In this document: positions 56,194 through 64,000 of the stretch, piece by piece
Layout: each line of letters opens with the position of its first letter
Position numbering within the stretch: the stretch's first letter is position 1
Origin: Pseudomonas corrugata
GTDB lineage: Bacteria; Pseudomonadota; Gammaproteobacteria; Pseudomonadales; Pseudomonadaceae
Direction of reading: 5' to 3'
DNA: 64,000 nucleotides
Assembly (NCBI RefSeq): GCF_001269905.1
Contig: NZ_LHVK01000008.1
Span: 142,525 to 206,524 of the forward strand
The notes under the pieces: model-generated
The model's input: only the letters and a program-made list of their open reading frames with translations
Database searches by the model: none
What the model was told of the DNA's origin: nothing
Program-made: the position numbers and the translations under genes

Positions 56194-58083
56194 TCATGCA
56201 AGCGTTGCCTGGTTCAGGGCCTTGATGGGCAGTTCCAGAGTGAACGTGGCGCCCTGCCCCGGCCCGTCGCTTTGAGCCCTCAGCACACCGCCCATTTCCA
56301 TCGCGGCCAGGACGCAACTGTGCAAACCGAAACCATGGCCCTCTTTGCGAGTGGTAAAGCCATGGGCAAAAATTCGCGTCAGGTTCTCCTCGGCGATCCC
56401 TTCGCCATTGTCGATCACCTGGATGATCAACTTCTGTTCCGGCGTCAGCTCGGTATGAAGCGTGACCAGCGGCGGTCGGTCCGACATATTGACCATCGCA
56501 CCGCCGGCATTCTTGATCAGGTTGACGAGAATCATCAGCACCCGATGCTTGTCCAGTTGCACAGCTGGCATTGCCGAAAAATCCTTCAGCACTGTGACCT
56601 GACGGGCCTTGATAATGCCAGCGTTCATGCGCAGCGCGTCCTCCAGCAAGTGCTCGACCTCGACGCTCTCACAGAGACTGGATGCGCCCGAGTAGGACTG
56701 CTGGGCCGCGACGACTTCCTTGATGTGATCGATGCTCTTGGCCAGTTGCTCAAGCTCATCGAACATGCTTTTTTGTTCGGCCGCCAACGCTTCCGTCACC
56801 TGATTCAGATACCCCGGAAGCAGCTTGCCCTTCTCGTCTTCAACCAGGAAATGCCCCAGGTCCGTGGCGTGCTGGTTCATCAACTGCATCGCTTTGCTGA
56901 GCCCCAAGGCTTTGCTGGTGCGCAGCTTTTGCGCCAGGACCTCGGCGGAAACATTCACGCTGTTGAGCACGTTCCCCACGTTGTGCAGGACGTTGGTGGC
57001 GATCTCGGCCATGCCGGCCTGACGGGCGACTGCGACCAGTTGGGTCTGGGCTTCCGCAGTGCGCAAACGGCTTTGTGCAAGCTGCCAGCTCGTCCGGCTG
57101 AGCAAGACGACCAGCAACACCAGCAACAGACTGCCTCCCGCGGCCCGCCACAGATAGGTGTGGGCTTGCTCGGTTACGGCGGCCAGTTGTTCCTCTTCGG
57201 ATAATCCGACAATCACCGCCAGGGGAAGGTCATAGAGTTGACGGGCACTGGTGTAGCGCAGCACCCCGTCCCAACTGTTGGTCAACAGCTGCGCCTGAGT
57301 GTCTTCGCTGTCCGGGACCAGTTCCGCATAATCCACCGCATCGCCGGCCTGGATCGACTCCCCGGTGCGCCGCACCCGGAAGACCCCATCGGTCCCCAGC
57401 AGCCCGAGCACACCCCGCTCACCGAGTTTCGAGGTGTCATAGCTGCTGGCGAAATAGGCCGCGTCGACCTCGACCCTGGCAACACCCGAGAACGAGCCAT
57501 CCGGCGCGTCGAGGCGGCGACTGAAGCGCAGACGCCACTCATCCGTCGAAGGGTCTTTCCAGGGGCGGCTGATCAGCAGCGTGTCATTGCTGCGCAGGGT
57601 CCGCAGCTCATCCGGGTCGCTGACCGCTACCGTTTCGTTGGCCCGGGTGCTGGCTACAAGCTTTGCGTCGGCATTGACCACACTTACATCAAACAACAGG
57701 GCCGGCGGTAACAACGCCCGCTCCTTGAGCCGGGGCAGCGGATTACGCTTACCCTCGGCCTCATAGGTGTATTTGACGAGCTTGAGGGTTTGATCGATCT
57801 CGTGAACCGCACGCAACATCTGCGCTTCGTAGGTGGCGCTGATTTCCTGGCTGACCATGGTTGCGTTGTACCGGGCACGGGCCAGCTCGCTGTTGATAAG
57901 GTAGAAGGTCGTCATCCAGATGGCCAGCAATAGCAGGACGGCGAGCAGCGGAAACAGAACGTAGGCTTCCTTGACATGAGCCAGCCCACGTCGAAGCCCC
58001 CGCCCCACGCCCCCCGAGGCTGCGTCCGTCGACGGGGTGATGCCGGTGACCAACCTCAATCCATGGGGCCGTTGAAACTGCAT
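56194..58083 (-). CDS. Sensor histidine kinase sharing its sensor with the GGDEF-EAL protein at 51954
   Basis: A 629-residue kinase. Same N-terminal layout as the GGDEF-EAL protein: membrane segment LFPLLAVLLLLAIWMTTFYL, periplasmic domain, second segment GGSLLLVLLVVLLS. I count about 25 differences in roughly 200 aligned residues across the sensor. Past SRLRTAEAQ the proteins part: here an atypical H-box (ATNVLHNVGNVLNSVNVSAE), N-box NLIKNAGGAM, G-box DNGEGIAEE and FTTRKEGHGFGLHSC. It has no receiver and no partner regulator nearby. Leader CAGGGAGCACAGC before the ATG at 58083 also matches the other gene. Confidence 0.92.
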   Translation of the reverse strand: MQFQRPHGLRLVTGITPSTDAASGGVGRGLRRGLAHVKEAYVLFPLLAVLLLLAIWMTTFYLINSELARARYNATMVSQEISATYEAQMLRAVHEIDQTLKLVKYTYEAEGKRNPLPRLKERALLPPALLFDVSVVNADAKLVASTRANETVAVSDPDELRTLRSNDTLLISRPWKDPSTDEWRLRFSRRLDAPDGSFSGVARVEVDAAYFASSYDTSKLGERGVLGLLGTDGVFRVRRTGESIQAGDAVDYAELVPDSEDTQAQLLTNSWDGVLRYTSARQLYDLPLAVIVGLSEEEQLAAVTEQAHTYLWRAAGGSLLLVLLVVLLSRTSWQLAQSRLRTAEAQTQLVAVARQAGMAEIATNVLHNVGNVLNSVNVSAEVLAQKLRTSKALGLSKAMQLMNQHATDLGHFLVEDEKGKLLPGYLNQVTEALAAEQKSMFDELEQLAKSIDHIKEVVAAQQSYSGASSLCESVEVEHLLEDALRMNAGIIKARQVTVLKDFSAMPAVQLDKHRVLMILVNLIKNAGGAMVNMSDRPPLVTLHTELTPEQKLIIQVIDNGEGIAEENLTRIFAHGFTTRKEGHGFGLHSCVLAAMEMGGVLRAQSDGPGQGATFTLELPIKALNQATLA

Positions 58084-58249
58084 GCTGTGCTCCCTGCGTT
58101 GTATCAGCACTTCAAGTTAGCGGGGCACCCGGGCTCGGACTCAAAGAAATACCAGGAGTCGCTTGCGGCTTCCGTGCGAGGCAGATTGCCGATGGGTTTG
58201 CTGGAAACTATAGATCACAAACTGCGGGGGCGAGCCCGAAGCTGCTGGG

Positions 58250-58365
58250 ATATCGCTATCGCGAGCAGGCTCGCCCCCACCCTGGTCGTGGACTGATCAC
58301 AACATCGGCTACGACGCCAATCCCTGTGGGAGCGAGCCTGCTCGCGATGGCGGCAGCACATTCAA
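58250..58365. repeat. REP pair
   Basis: Two inverted REP units (TATCGCGAGCAGGCTCGCCC and TGTGGGAGCGAGCCTGCTCG) in the 516 bp gap 58084-58599. The rest of the gap shows no gene. Confidence 0.85.
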
Positions 58366-58599
58366 CATCCATGCAAGACGGCTGCTCCCCCTCGGCTGCA
58401 CAGCAGTCGTGTGCTTTGCAGGGTCCGACGCAATCTCAACCGACATCAACGCAATCGGGGCGAATTCCTACAGGAAGGCGGGAAAGTGGTGGCTTGTGTT
58501 GCTTTGGCGGGGAGGCCTATATTTCTCCTCGTCGCCCCAATGGCGGCCAGGTTTGGCGACCTGCATTACAGAGAGTCATCCATTCACTGAGGCTCTTAT

Positions 58600-58872
58600 A
58601 TGACTAGATACATGCCCATCACCGGTATCGATTGCACACCCGCAACCCTGCTCATCGACACCGAAGCACCGCTCGATGTCCTCTTCGAAACTGCCGACTA
58701 CCGTATTCGTAGCGTGACCCAGGTGTTGGAGAATATTGCGTTTCGTTCGGAGATCGGCTCGGATACGGTGGTGCTTTCTGATTTTTGTAAAATGCTGACT
58801 ATAGCGCTGCGTGATGGGTGTGATGTGATGGATGTGATTGGGAGGCGGCTGCGGGAGCTGGCTGCCGAATAA
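58600..58872 (+). CDS. Small hypothetical protein (DUF3077-like)
   Basis: A 90-residue soluble helical protein (MTRYMPITGIDCTPATLLID, then ETADYRIRSVTQVLENIAFR) like small Pseudomonas proteins of the DUF3077 type. GAGG lies shortly upstream of the ATG. Function unknown. Two strong hairpins follow, the second with a U-run. Confidence 0.6.
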   Translation: MTRYMPITGIDCTPATLLIDTEAPLDVLFETADYRIRSVTQVLENIAFRSEIGSDTVVLSDFCKMLTIALRDGCDVMDVIGRRLRELAAE

Positions 58873-58875
58873 TCA

Positions 58876-58902
58876 AAGCGGGCGACTGAAGGTCGCCCGC
58901 TT
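58876..58902. terminator. Hairpin terminator
   Basis: AAGCGGGCGAC and GTCGCCCGCTT form a perfect 11-bp stem with a 5-nt loop immediately after the stop of the small gene. On the minus strand it is followed by T-rich sequence, so it may also end the lipoprotein transcript. Confidence 0.75.
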
Positions 58903-58980
58903 CACTCTCAGGCAGTATGTAATGGCGGTTCGTCAATATTCCAACTTCTTGATTTTGCGTAAGAACAGTCGGGCAGCCCT

Positions 58981-59009
58981 CAGGGACAGGTTTGCCTGTC
59001 CCTGTTTTT
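58981..59009 (+). terminator. Rho-independent terminator
   Basis: CAGGGACAGG-TTTG-CCTGTCCCTG followed by TTTTT: a 10-bp perfect stem, tetraloop and U-run, facing the plus strand. Confidence 0.85.
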
Positions 59010-59019
59010 CCCGTTTCGA

Positions 59020-59574
59020 TTACCTAGGAACAACGACAGGAATAATCATCGGCGAAGGCGGTGCGGGTGGGCTGATCATGCCTTGGCTTTCCACTACCGG
59101 CACGCCTTTGCGCTTGATGCTTTCGAAAAGATTTTCCGTGGCCGCTCCATCGATATATCCCCCCTCGTCAATGGATGCACTGAGTGCCAATTGACGGCGC
59201 TCCTCGGTCAGCTGGAGCTGCTTGGTACGCAGGAAGGTATACAACGAAATGTCCTTCAGCGCCGCTAGATCCACATGGGCGATTTCGACATATTTCAGCG
59301 CCTTGGGGTCCCATCCCTGCATGTAAAGCCCCTTGGAGGTCAGCGCATAGGTGCAGAAATAGTAGGTGCCCGTATTCGAGCCCGGCGTTGAAACGACTAG
59401 AGAACAACGACCGTGCTGGAGAATGGGGTCGGTCAGCTCTGGATAATCTTTGACAAGTTGCGAAGGGAACTGAGTGCGATCGTAGTAGATCGTGGCTTTG
59501 TCGTAGGGTGTTGTATTGCAAGCGGATAGGAGCATTGTTGTTGACAGGAGGAGAGACGAGTAGAAATGACGCAT
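59020..59574 (-). CDS. Hypothetical lipoprotein
   Basis: A 184-residue lipoprotein: signal sequence MRHFYSSLLLSTTMLLSAC with lipobox LSAC, then a soluble domain (GRCSLVVSTPGSNTGTYYFC, AALKDISLYTFLRTKQLQL) and a Pro-rich tail ending PMIIPVVVPR. AAGGA precedes the ATG. The family is unknown. A (GT)14 tract lies 57 bp upstream of its start, close to the expected promoter. Confidence 0.72.
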   Translation of the reverse strand: MRHFYSSLLLSTTMLLSACNTTPYDKATIYYDRTQFPSQLVKDYPELTDPILQHGRCSLVVSTPGSNTGTYYFCTYALTSKGLYMQGWDPKALKYVEIAHVDLAALKDISLYTFLRTKQLQLTEERRQLALSASIDEGGYIDGAATENLFESIKRKGVPVVESQGMISPPAPPSPMIIPVVVPR

Positions 59575-59627
59575 TGGTTATCCTTAGGTGATTAATTTAG
59601 AGCGTGTGGAGGCTAAGACGAAGATGC

Positions 59628-59662
<35 letters not shown>

Positions 59663-59670
59663 CGTTCTAC

Positions 59671-61036
59671 GGGACTGTCAGATTTTTTGTGTTCGGGCCG
59701 GTAGCGGCCTGCCGCCAGGCAGGCCTTGATTTCACCAGGTCGGCCTGATGAACCGATCTCCGTACAGAATCGCAAATTGATTCATCGCGATTTTCCAATC
59801 ATGCGCCGCCGAGCCCCAATTTGCTGTGATATTGCGCAGCCCCAGCCAGATCAGTTTGGTCGCGGCGTCGTCGCTCGGAAAGTGGCCACGGGTCTTGATG
59901 ATCTTGCGTAACTGAGCGTTGATGCTCTCGATGGCATTGGTGGTGTAGATCACCTTGCGGATCGCGGGCGGGAAAACAAAAAATGGAATCACTCGATCCC
60001 ACGACCGTCGCCAGGCCGCCACAACCGTTGGATATTGCTTGCCCCAGGGCCCGCGCTCAAACTCATCCAGAGCCTGTTCCGCCGCTTGTGCATTGATGGC
60101 CTGATAGATCGGTTTGAGGGCCTTGGCCAGTTCTCGACGCTTGTCCCAGGCCGCATAATCAAGGCTGTTGCGGATCAGATGCACGATGCAGGTCTGCAAT
60201 GTTGTTTCCGGAAACACCGCGCTGAGGGCCTCTGGCATGCCTTTTAGGCCATCGGTTACGGCAATCAGCACGTCCTCGACGCCGCGTGTCTTAAGGTCGT
60301 TGAATACCTTCATCCAGAACTTTGCCCCTTCGGTGTTCTCGATCCAGATACCCAGGATGTCGCGTGTCCCGTCGGGTAAAACGCCCAGCGCCAAGTAAAT
60401 CGCCTTGTTGCGAACCAGACCTTCTTCGCGAATTTTGACCCGCAGAGCATCAAAGAAAATGACCGGATACATCGGCTCTAGGGGACGCTGTTGCCAAGCG
60501 CCAATCTCTTCCATCACCTCGTCGGTCACGGAGCTGATGAAGTCAGGCGAAACATCCGTCCCGTACTGCTCGGAAAGAAACGCCCGGATCTCTCTGACCG
60601 TCATCCCACGGGCATACATGGCGATGATCTTGTCGTCGAAACCGGTGTAACGGCGCTCATGCTTGGGAATAAGAATGGGCGAAAAACTGCCCTCTCGATC
60701 ACGCGGGATATCCAGCCGGAGCGGGCCATCACCGGTCAGCACCGTCTTACCGCTCTTGCCATTGCGCTGGTTGGTTTCATCCTCTGGACGCTGCGCGCCC
60801 GGAGGATAGCCCAGGTGATGGCCCAGCTCAGCGCTCAGGGCACGCTCGATCAGCGCCTTCTTGAACGCCTCAGAGGCCTCTTCGATGGCCTCCGCGGTCA
60901 TCAGCGGGGCGGCGGAAAACTGCTCAAGAAGCTCTTTCGGGACTTTCGGTAATTCTCGAAGCGGTTTCTTTTTGGTTGGCATACATGCACCTCTTACTCA
61001 TGTTATGCCCGAACACAAAATTTCTGACACCCTCCC
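59671..61036 (-). mobile_element. IS256-family insertion sequence
   Basis: About 1,366 bp with one transposase. Imperfect terminal inverted repeats: left GGGACTGTCAGA...TTTTGTGTTCGGGC (59671-59698), right the complement GCCCGAACACAAAA...TCTGACACCCTCCC (61007-61036). I could not identify an 8-9 bp target duplication: the flanks (CCGTTCTAC left, GTTGCTGCG right) differ. Confidence 0.85.
59732..60982 (-). CDS. IS256-family transposase
   Basis: A 416-residue mutator-type transposase: LPKVPKELLEQFSAAPLMTA start, EIRAFLSEQYGTDVSPDFIS, the first catalytic Asp in VIFFDALRVKIREE, the second in AVTDGLKGMPEAL and the Glu in YTTNAIESINAQLRK, giving the DDE layout of the family. Normal length with no disruption, so it is probably active. 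Encoded inside its own inverted repeats. Confidence 0.95.
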   Translation of the reverse strand: MPTKKKPLRELPKVPKELLEQFSAAPLMTAEAIEEASEAFKKALIERALSAELGHHLGYPPGAQRPEDETNQRNGKSGKTVLTGDGPLRLDIPRDREGSFSPILIPKHERRYTGFDDKIIAMYARGMTVREIRAFLSEQYGTDVSPDFISSVTDEVMEEIGAWQQRPLEPMYPVIFFDALRVKIREEGLVRNKAIYLALGVLPDGTRDILGIWIENTEGAKFWMKVFNDLKTRGVEDVLIAVTDGLKGMPEALSAVFPETTLQTCIVHLIRNSLDYAAWDKRRELAKALKPIYQAINAQAAEQALDEFERGPWGKQYPTVVAAWRRSWDRVIPFFVFPPAIRKVIYTTNAIESINAQLRKIIKTRGHFPSDDAATKLIWLGLRNITANWGSAAHDWKIAMNQFAILYGDRFIRPTW

Positions 61037-61037
61037 G

Positions 61038-61342
61038 TTGCTGCGGTAACGGCTACTTAGGGTTCCGCCCTTACGGCGGGTTACTTTTGGCAAACGCCCC
61101 AAAAGTAACCAAAAGGTCTTGGCCCCACCACTCGGCACCTCGCCAAGGCGAGGTGTTCCCTCACTCCGGCATTGCTCCGTGGGCCCGCCGCGAAGGGCCA
61201 TCCATGGCCCAGCGCGGCTAACCCGGCATCCATGCCGGGTTGCCCACTACGCAATGCCTGCGTTCGGCCGTCGTGGTTAACGGGGCCCAAAGATCAAAAG
61301 CAAAGCAAAGCAAAGCAAAGCAAAGCAAAGCAAAGCAAAAGC
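61038..61342 (+). repeat. Long inverted repeat, arm A
   Basis: About 300 bp matching, in reverse complement, 62235-62535. It begins TTGCTGCGGTAACGGCTAC and contains small palindromes (CCCGGCATCCATGCCGGG; GGTTACTTTTGGC...). It ends in (AAAGC)8. Outer edge abuts the IS256 element. Open frames within are unlikely to be genes. Confidence 0.88.
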
Positions 61343-61392
61343 AACGGCGAGGCGGCCTTGTGGCCGGCCTGTTCTTGCGGCTGACCTTGGTC

Positions 61393-61495
61393 CCCTGTGG
61401 GAGCGGGCTTGCCCGCGAAGGCGTTCTGAAGGCCGACCTGTCTCTTAGGCTACACCTCGTCCCCCTGTGGGAGCGAGCCTGCTCGCGATGGCGGC
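61393..61495. repeat. REP pair
   Basis: Two REP units in the same orientation (TGTGGGAGCGGGCTTGCCCG and TGTGGGAGCGAGCCTGCTCG) inside the inverted-repeat segment. Confidence 0.8.
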
Positions 61496-61598
61496 TTTAT
61501 TACCGACCTAAATCTGTGGGAATGGTCGGACGTCCAGGCAGATTTTTCCGACGAGCTCTGGCGGTTGCCGGGTGGGAAGGGGACTCGCTAACCTTTTT

Positions 61599-61783
61599 CG
61601 GTCGCTGCAATTCAGCGACCGGGCCTGGAAACCCGATAAGTGAGGATGCAACAGCGCGCCACATGAGATACTGCATCGCTTTTTTGCGTGTGCAGTTCTG
61701 CTTCATGGCGGCTGTGCGCGGGAGACTTTCGAGTCTGCCGGGTTTGCTCCGCACTCCGGTTTTCCAGCCCGCGCATAGCTGCC
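61599..61783 (+). ncRNA. Structured leader upstream of DUF6124 gene (candidate RNA element)
   Basis: The leader contains CGGTCGCTG-CAATT-CAGCGACCG (9-bp perfect hairpin, 61599-61621). Then a 16-bp helix pairs 61707-61722 with 61768-61783 (two G-U pairs, no mismatch) and encloses AGACT-TTCG-AGTCT and a CCGG...CCGG hairpin, i.e. a three-way junction. It ends about 55 nt before the ATG. Base pairing this regular is unlikely by chance. It may be a cis-regulatory RNA or a processed small RNA; I do not recognise an Rfam family. Confidence 0.5.
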
Positions 61784-61838
61784 ACCCTCTCGCCTGGAAA
61801 CGGGAAATGGCGGTTCCACTACATAAGGGAGCCTCATC

Positions 61839-62213
61839 ATGTTCAAAGTAACCCCTAATCCCCCCGAAACCGATTCCACCTCGGCTCACACCGGCCTCGA
61901 CGCCAAGAAACTCGACGAAGCCGCCGAACGCGCCCTCAACTTCTACCTCGCCCCAGAACCCCAGGCCAAAAAGAGACCATTTCCCGGCCAGCTATTCACC
62001 GTCGTCGAAGACCTGGACAGCGAAACCCTCCTGGCCAACCTCAGCGAAACCCTGGCCTCGGCAAATGCGATGCTCAACGACCTGGCCTTCAACCTGGAAG
62101 GCTCCAACCGGCATATAGCCTTCGGCGTCCAGCAGATGGTCGAACTCAGTGAGTTGCTGGCAAACCGAGCGCTGGACGTCGTCGATCCCCCGATAAGTCA
62201 GCGGCCCCTGTGA
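61839..62213 (+). CDS. DUF6124-family small protein
   Basis: A 124-residue protein typical of pseudomonad DUF6124: MFKVTPNPPETDS start, then LDAKKLDEAAERALNFYL and SETLASANAMLNDLAFNLEG. These proteins are small, helical and of unknown function, often present in several copies per genome. GGGAG lies upstream of the ATG. The gene is the only one between the two arms of the long inverted repeat. Confidence 0.82.
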   Translation: MFKVTPNPPETDSTSAHTGLDAKKLDEAAERALNFYLAPEPQAKKRPFPGQLFTVVEDLDSETLLANLSETLASANAMLNDLAFNLEGSNRHIAFGVQQMVELSELLANRALDVVDPPISQRPL

Positions 62214-62234
62214 CGAGAATTTAGCGAAACGTCG

Positions 62235-62535
62235 CTTTTTGCTTTTGCTTTTGCTTTTGCTTTTGCTTTTGATTTTGATCTTGAACGCCCCATTAACCAC
62301 GCTGGCCGAACGCAGGTATTGCGTAGTGGGTAACCCGGCATGGATGCCGGGTTAGCCGCGCTGGGCCATGGATGGCCCTTCGCGGCGGCCCACGGAGCAA
62401 TGCCGGAGTGAGGGCACACCGAGCGTAGGCGAGGTGCCGAGTGGTGGGGCACAGACCTTTGGTTACTTTGGGGCGTTTGCCAAAGTAACCCGCTGTAAGA
62501 GCGGAACCATAGGTAGCCGTTACCGCAGCAATGGA
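62235..62535 (-). repeat. Long inverted repeat, arm B
   Basis: Reverse-complement copy of arm A (61038-61342), roughly 90% identical by eye. Its inner end carries (GCTTTT)5, i.e. a 6-bp unit AAAAGC where arm A has the 5-bp AAAGC. The outer edge is followed by the IS3-family element. Confidence 0.88.
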
Positions 62536-62583
62536 TATGTACCCAACGGCGTTTTTCAAGGTAGTTGTCGCGTCACCGTCTAA

Positions 62584-63630
62584 CTATGCTGCTCTTTTCT
62601 CGGCCTGCTGCTCTCGATCCGGATTCAGCAGCACCGTGCCTATCGGCTCCCAGTTCCGTGTTCGTCCAGACCAGCGTTCCGGGCTTTTCTTTCGGGCTTG
62701 CTCGTACAGTTCATGACGCTGAGCCAGGATCTGTTGATCCTGCCCTTGATGCCGCTCCGCCGGGGTCACGAAGCGGATCCGGCTATGCCGGTGTTCGTGG
62801 TTGTACCAACGCATGAAATCCCTGACCCAGATGCGTGCGGCGTCCAGGCTGGCAAAGCCATCTGCCGGCCATTGCGGGCAGTATTTCAACGTTCTAAACA
62901 GCGATTCCGAGTATGGATTGTCATTGCTCACACGCGGTCGGCCACGTGACGGTGTGATGCCCAGGTCATGCATCTTGCTCAACAGCGTCAGTGATTTCAT
63001 CGGGGCACCATTGTCCGAGTGCAGTACCAGCGGTTCATGCAAACATTGCTCGCCGATCACGCTACGCTGCAGCAACGCAGCCGCCTTCTCACCGCTTTCC
63101 TCTTCGTAAACCTCCCAGCCCACGGCCTTGCGGCTGTAAATGTCCTCGATCAGGTACAAGTAGTAATACTTGCCACGCACCGGCGACGGCAGGTAGGTGA
63201 TGTCCCACGACCACACCTGATTCGCCCCCTTGGCCGTGTGGGTCGTCGGTGCCGCATGCCGTCGCGGGCGCTGGCTACGACCTCGATGCTGTTGTTGACC
63301 CGCAGCCCGCAGCACCCGATAAAACGTGGCTTCCGATGCCAGATAGCGCTGTTGATCGGCCAGTCTCGGCACGATCTGACTCGGCGGCAGGTCGGCGTAC
63401 GCCGGGCTGTTGCACAGCGTCAGGATTGCCTGTCGCTCGATCTCGCTCAACGCATTACGCGGCGTGGGTCGTAGTGTGGTCGTTCGGGCGTCAGCCTGAA
63501 TAGCCTCGGTTTCAGTCCAGCGCTGCAAGGTTCTGAGCGAGAGGCCGACTTCCTGGCAGGCCCTGATTTTCCGGGCTCCGGCCATTTGCGCTTCATTCAA
63601 CCAGGTTACGAGTAACTGCCGCTCTGGCAA
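62584..63630 (-). CDS. IS3-family transposase OrfB (integrase)
   Basis: A 348-residue DDE integrase: helix-turn-helix start ARKIRACQEVGLSLRTLQRW, catalytic Asp in WSWDITYLPSPVRGKYYYLY, second Asp in LVLHSDNGAPM, Glu in NPYSESLFRTLKY. It has no good independent start (TTG at 63630) and lies in another frame than OrfA, so it is probably made as an OrfAB fusion by frameshifting, as in other IS3 elements. Confidence 0.92.
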   Translation of the reverse strand: MPERQLLVTWLNEAQMAGARKIRACQEVGLSLRTLQRWTETEAIQADARTTTLRPTPRNALSEIERQAILTLCNSPAYADLPPSQIVPRLADQQRYLASEATFYRVLRAAGQQQHRGRSQRPRRHAAPTTHTAKGANQVWSWDITYLPSPVRGKYYYLYLIEDIYSRKAVGWEVYEEESGEKAAALLQRSVIGEQCLHEPLVLHSDNGAPMKSLTLLSKMHDLGITPSRGRPRVSNDNPYSESLFRTLKYCPQWPADGFASLDAARIWVRDFMRWYNHEHRHSRIRFVTPAERHQGQDQQILAQRHELYEQARKKSPERWSGRTRNWEPIGTVLLNPDREQQAEKRAA

Positions 63631-63635
63631 AGCCG

Positions 63636-63983
63636 TTAGCTGTCCTCGTTGTCGATCCCCCAGTAATCGTTGAGCTTTTTTCGCAGCACCAACAACGCGG
63701 CGGTTTCAGCCAGCGCCTTGTCTTTGCGGCGCAGTTCACGCTCAAGTTCCTGGATGCGTTTCTTGTCCTTACGGGCTTGTTCGCGATCGTCTTTTTGCTG
63801 GGCTTTTTCCGTCTTCTGGCCACTGATGAAGGCTTGCCTCCAGGCGCTGATTTGCTCGGGATACAGGCCTTTACGGCGGCAGTACTCACCCAGTTCAATC
63901 TCGGACAGGCCGGCGGCTTCAAGGACGACAGCAAACTTGATTTCGGCTGTCCAGTTCTGGGTCGATGAGGTGTTATCGGGCAC
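63636..63983 (-). CDS. IS3-family transposase OrfA
   Basis: A 115-residue protein with the OrfA helix-turn-helix (EIKFAVVLEAAGLSEIELGE then YCRRKGLYPEQISAWRQAFI) and a coiled coil (KKRIQELERELRRKDKALAE). Start GTG at 63983 with AAGGA upstream. It ends 6 bp before the OrfB frame's TTG. Confidence 0.9.
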   Translation of the reverse strand: MPDNTSSTQNWTAEIKFAVVLEAAGLSEIELGEYCRRKGLYPEQISAWRQAFISGQKTEKAQQKDDREQARKDKKRIQELERELRRKDKALAETAALLVLRKKLNDYWGIDNEDS

Positions 63984-64000
63984 TGCGTTTCCTTCAGAAC

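Larger units (their letters stand above)
62584..64000 (-). mobile_element. IS3-family insertion sequence (other end beyond window)
   Basis: Two transposase genes (orfA at 63636, orfB at 62584) in the usual overlapping-frame order. The element's left end lies between arm B (62535) and 62584; its right end is outside the window, so inverted repeats and target duplication cannot be checked. Confidence 0.8.

Noticed and set aside
61240..61851. A 203-codon frame with a KAKQS repeat across the (AAAGC)8 tract
   Set aside because: It only translates the microsatellite, REP units and structured leader; no homologous domain.
59671..64000. Composite transposon bounded by two IS elements
   Set aside because: The two elements belong to different families (IS256 and IS3), so they cannot act as matching ends.

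Overview
This 64 kb window comes from a chromosome of the Pseudomonas fluorescens group. The evidence is the high-GC coding style, the many Pseudomonas REP palindromes (GTGGGAGCGAGC...GCTCGCGA type) in almost every wide intergenic gap, and typical pseudomonad genes such as fdsGBAD, xylR-xylAFGH, an arsJ/gap pair, hscC with a J-protein, and DUF6124. I see no rRNA, tRNA, CRISPR array or replication origin.

Layout, 0-20 kb: a giant kinase-like/AAA/histidine kinase that runs off the left edge; a divergent lone receiver; an OMF-MFS-HlyD tripartite efflux operon; trmK; the NAD-dependent formate dehydrogenase operon fdsGBAD (minus strand); and several genes of unknown function, including a zinc-ribbon protein with a nuclease-like core. 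20-31 kb: a PAS-rich HWE histidine kinase with a receiver; a GntR-MFS-amidohydrolase catabolic set; arsJ with its dedicated GAPDH (organoarsenical export); and an amidase. 31-44 kb: periplasmic trehalase; a GGDEF protein divergent from a substrate-binding-protein / GGDEF / substrate-binding-protein operon; the hscC chaperone operon; an AraC regulator; a decayed SUKH gene; and higBA. 45-52 kb: xylose regulator, isomerase and ABC transporter.

52-58 kb is the most unusual locus. A GGDEF-EAL protein and a histidine kinase share an almost identical N-terminal periplasmic sensor but carry different outputs. They converge on a small PstS-like binding protein and a porin, which form the end of the histidine kinase operon. 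This looks like one extracytoplasmic input feeding both c-di-GMP and phosphorelay outputs.

58-64 kb is accessory and repeat-rich. It holds a small hypothetical gene, a lipoprotein with a (GT)14 tract upstream, a complete IS256-family element, a pair of ~300 bp inverted repeats enclosing a DUF6124 gene with a strongly structured leader, and an IS3-family element that reaches the right edge.

The window is dense in signal transduction. It has three diguanylate cyclases (one also with an EAL domain), three histidine kinases (one of them the partial giant), two stand-alone receivers and several one-component regulators. Two loci pair orphan periplasmic binding proteins with membrane signalling proteins instead of ABC permeases.
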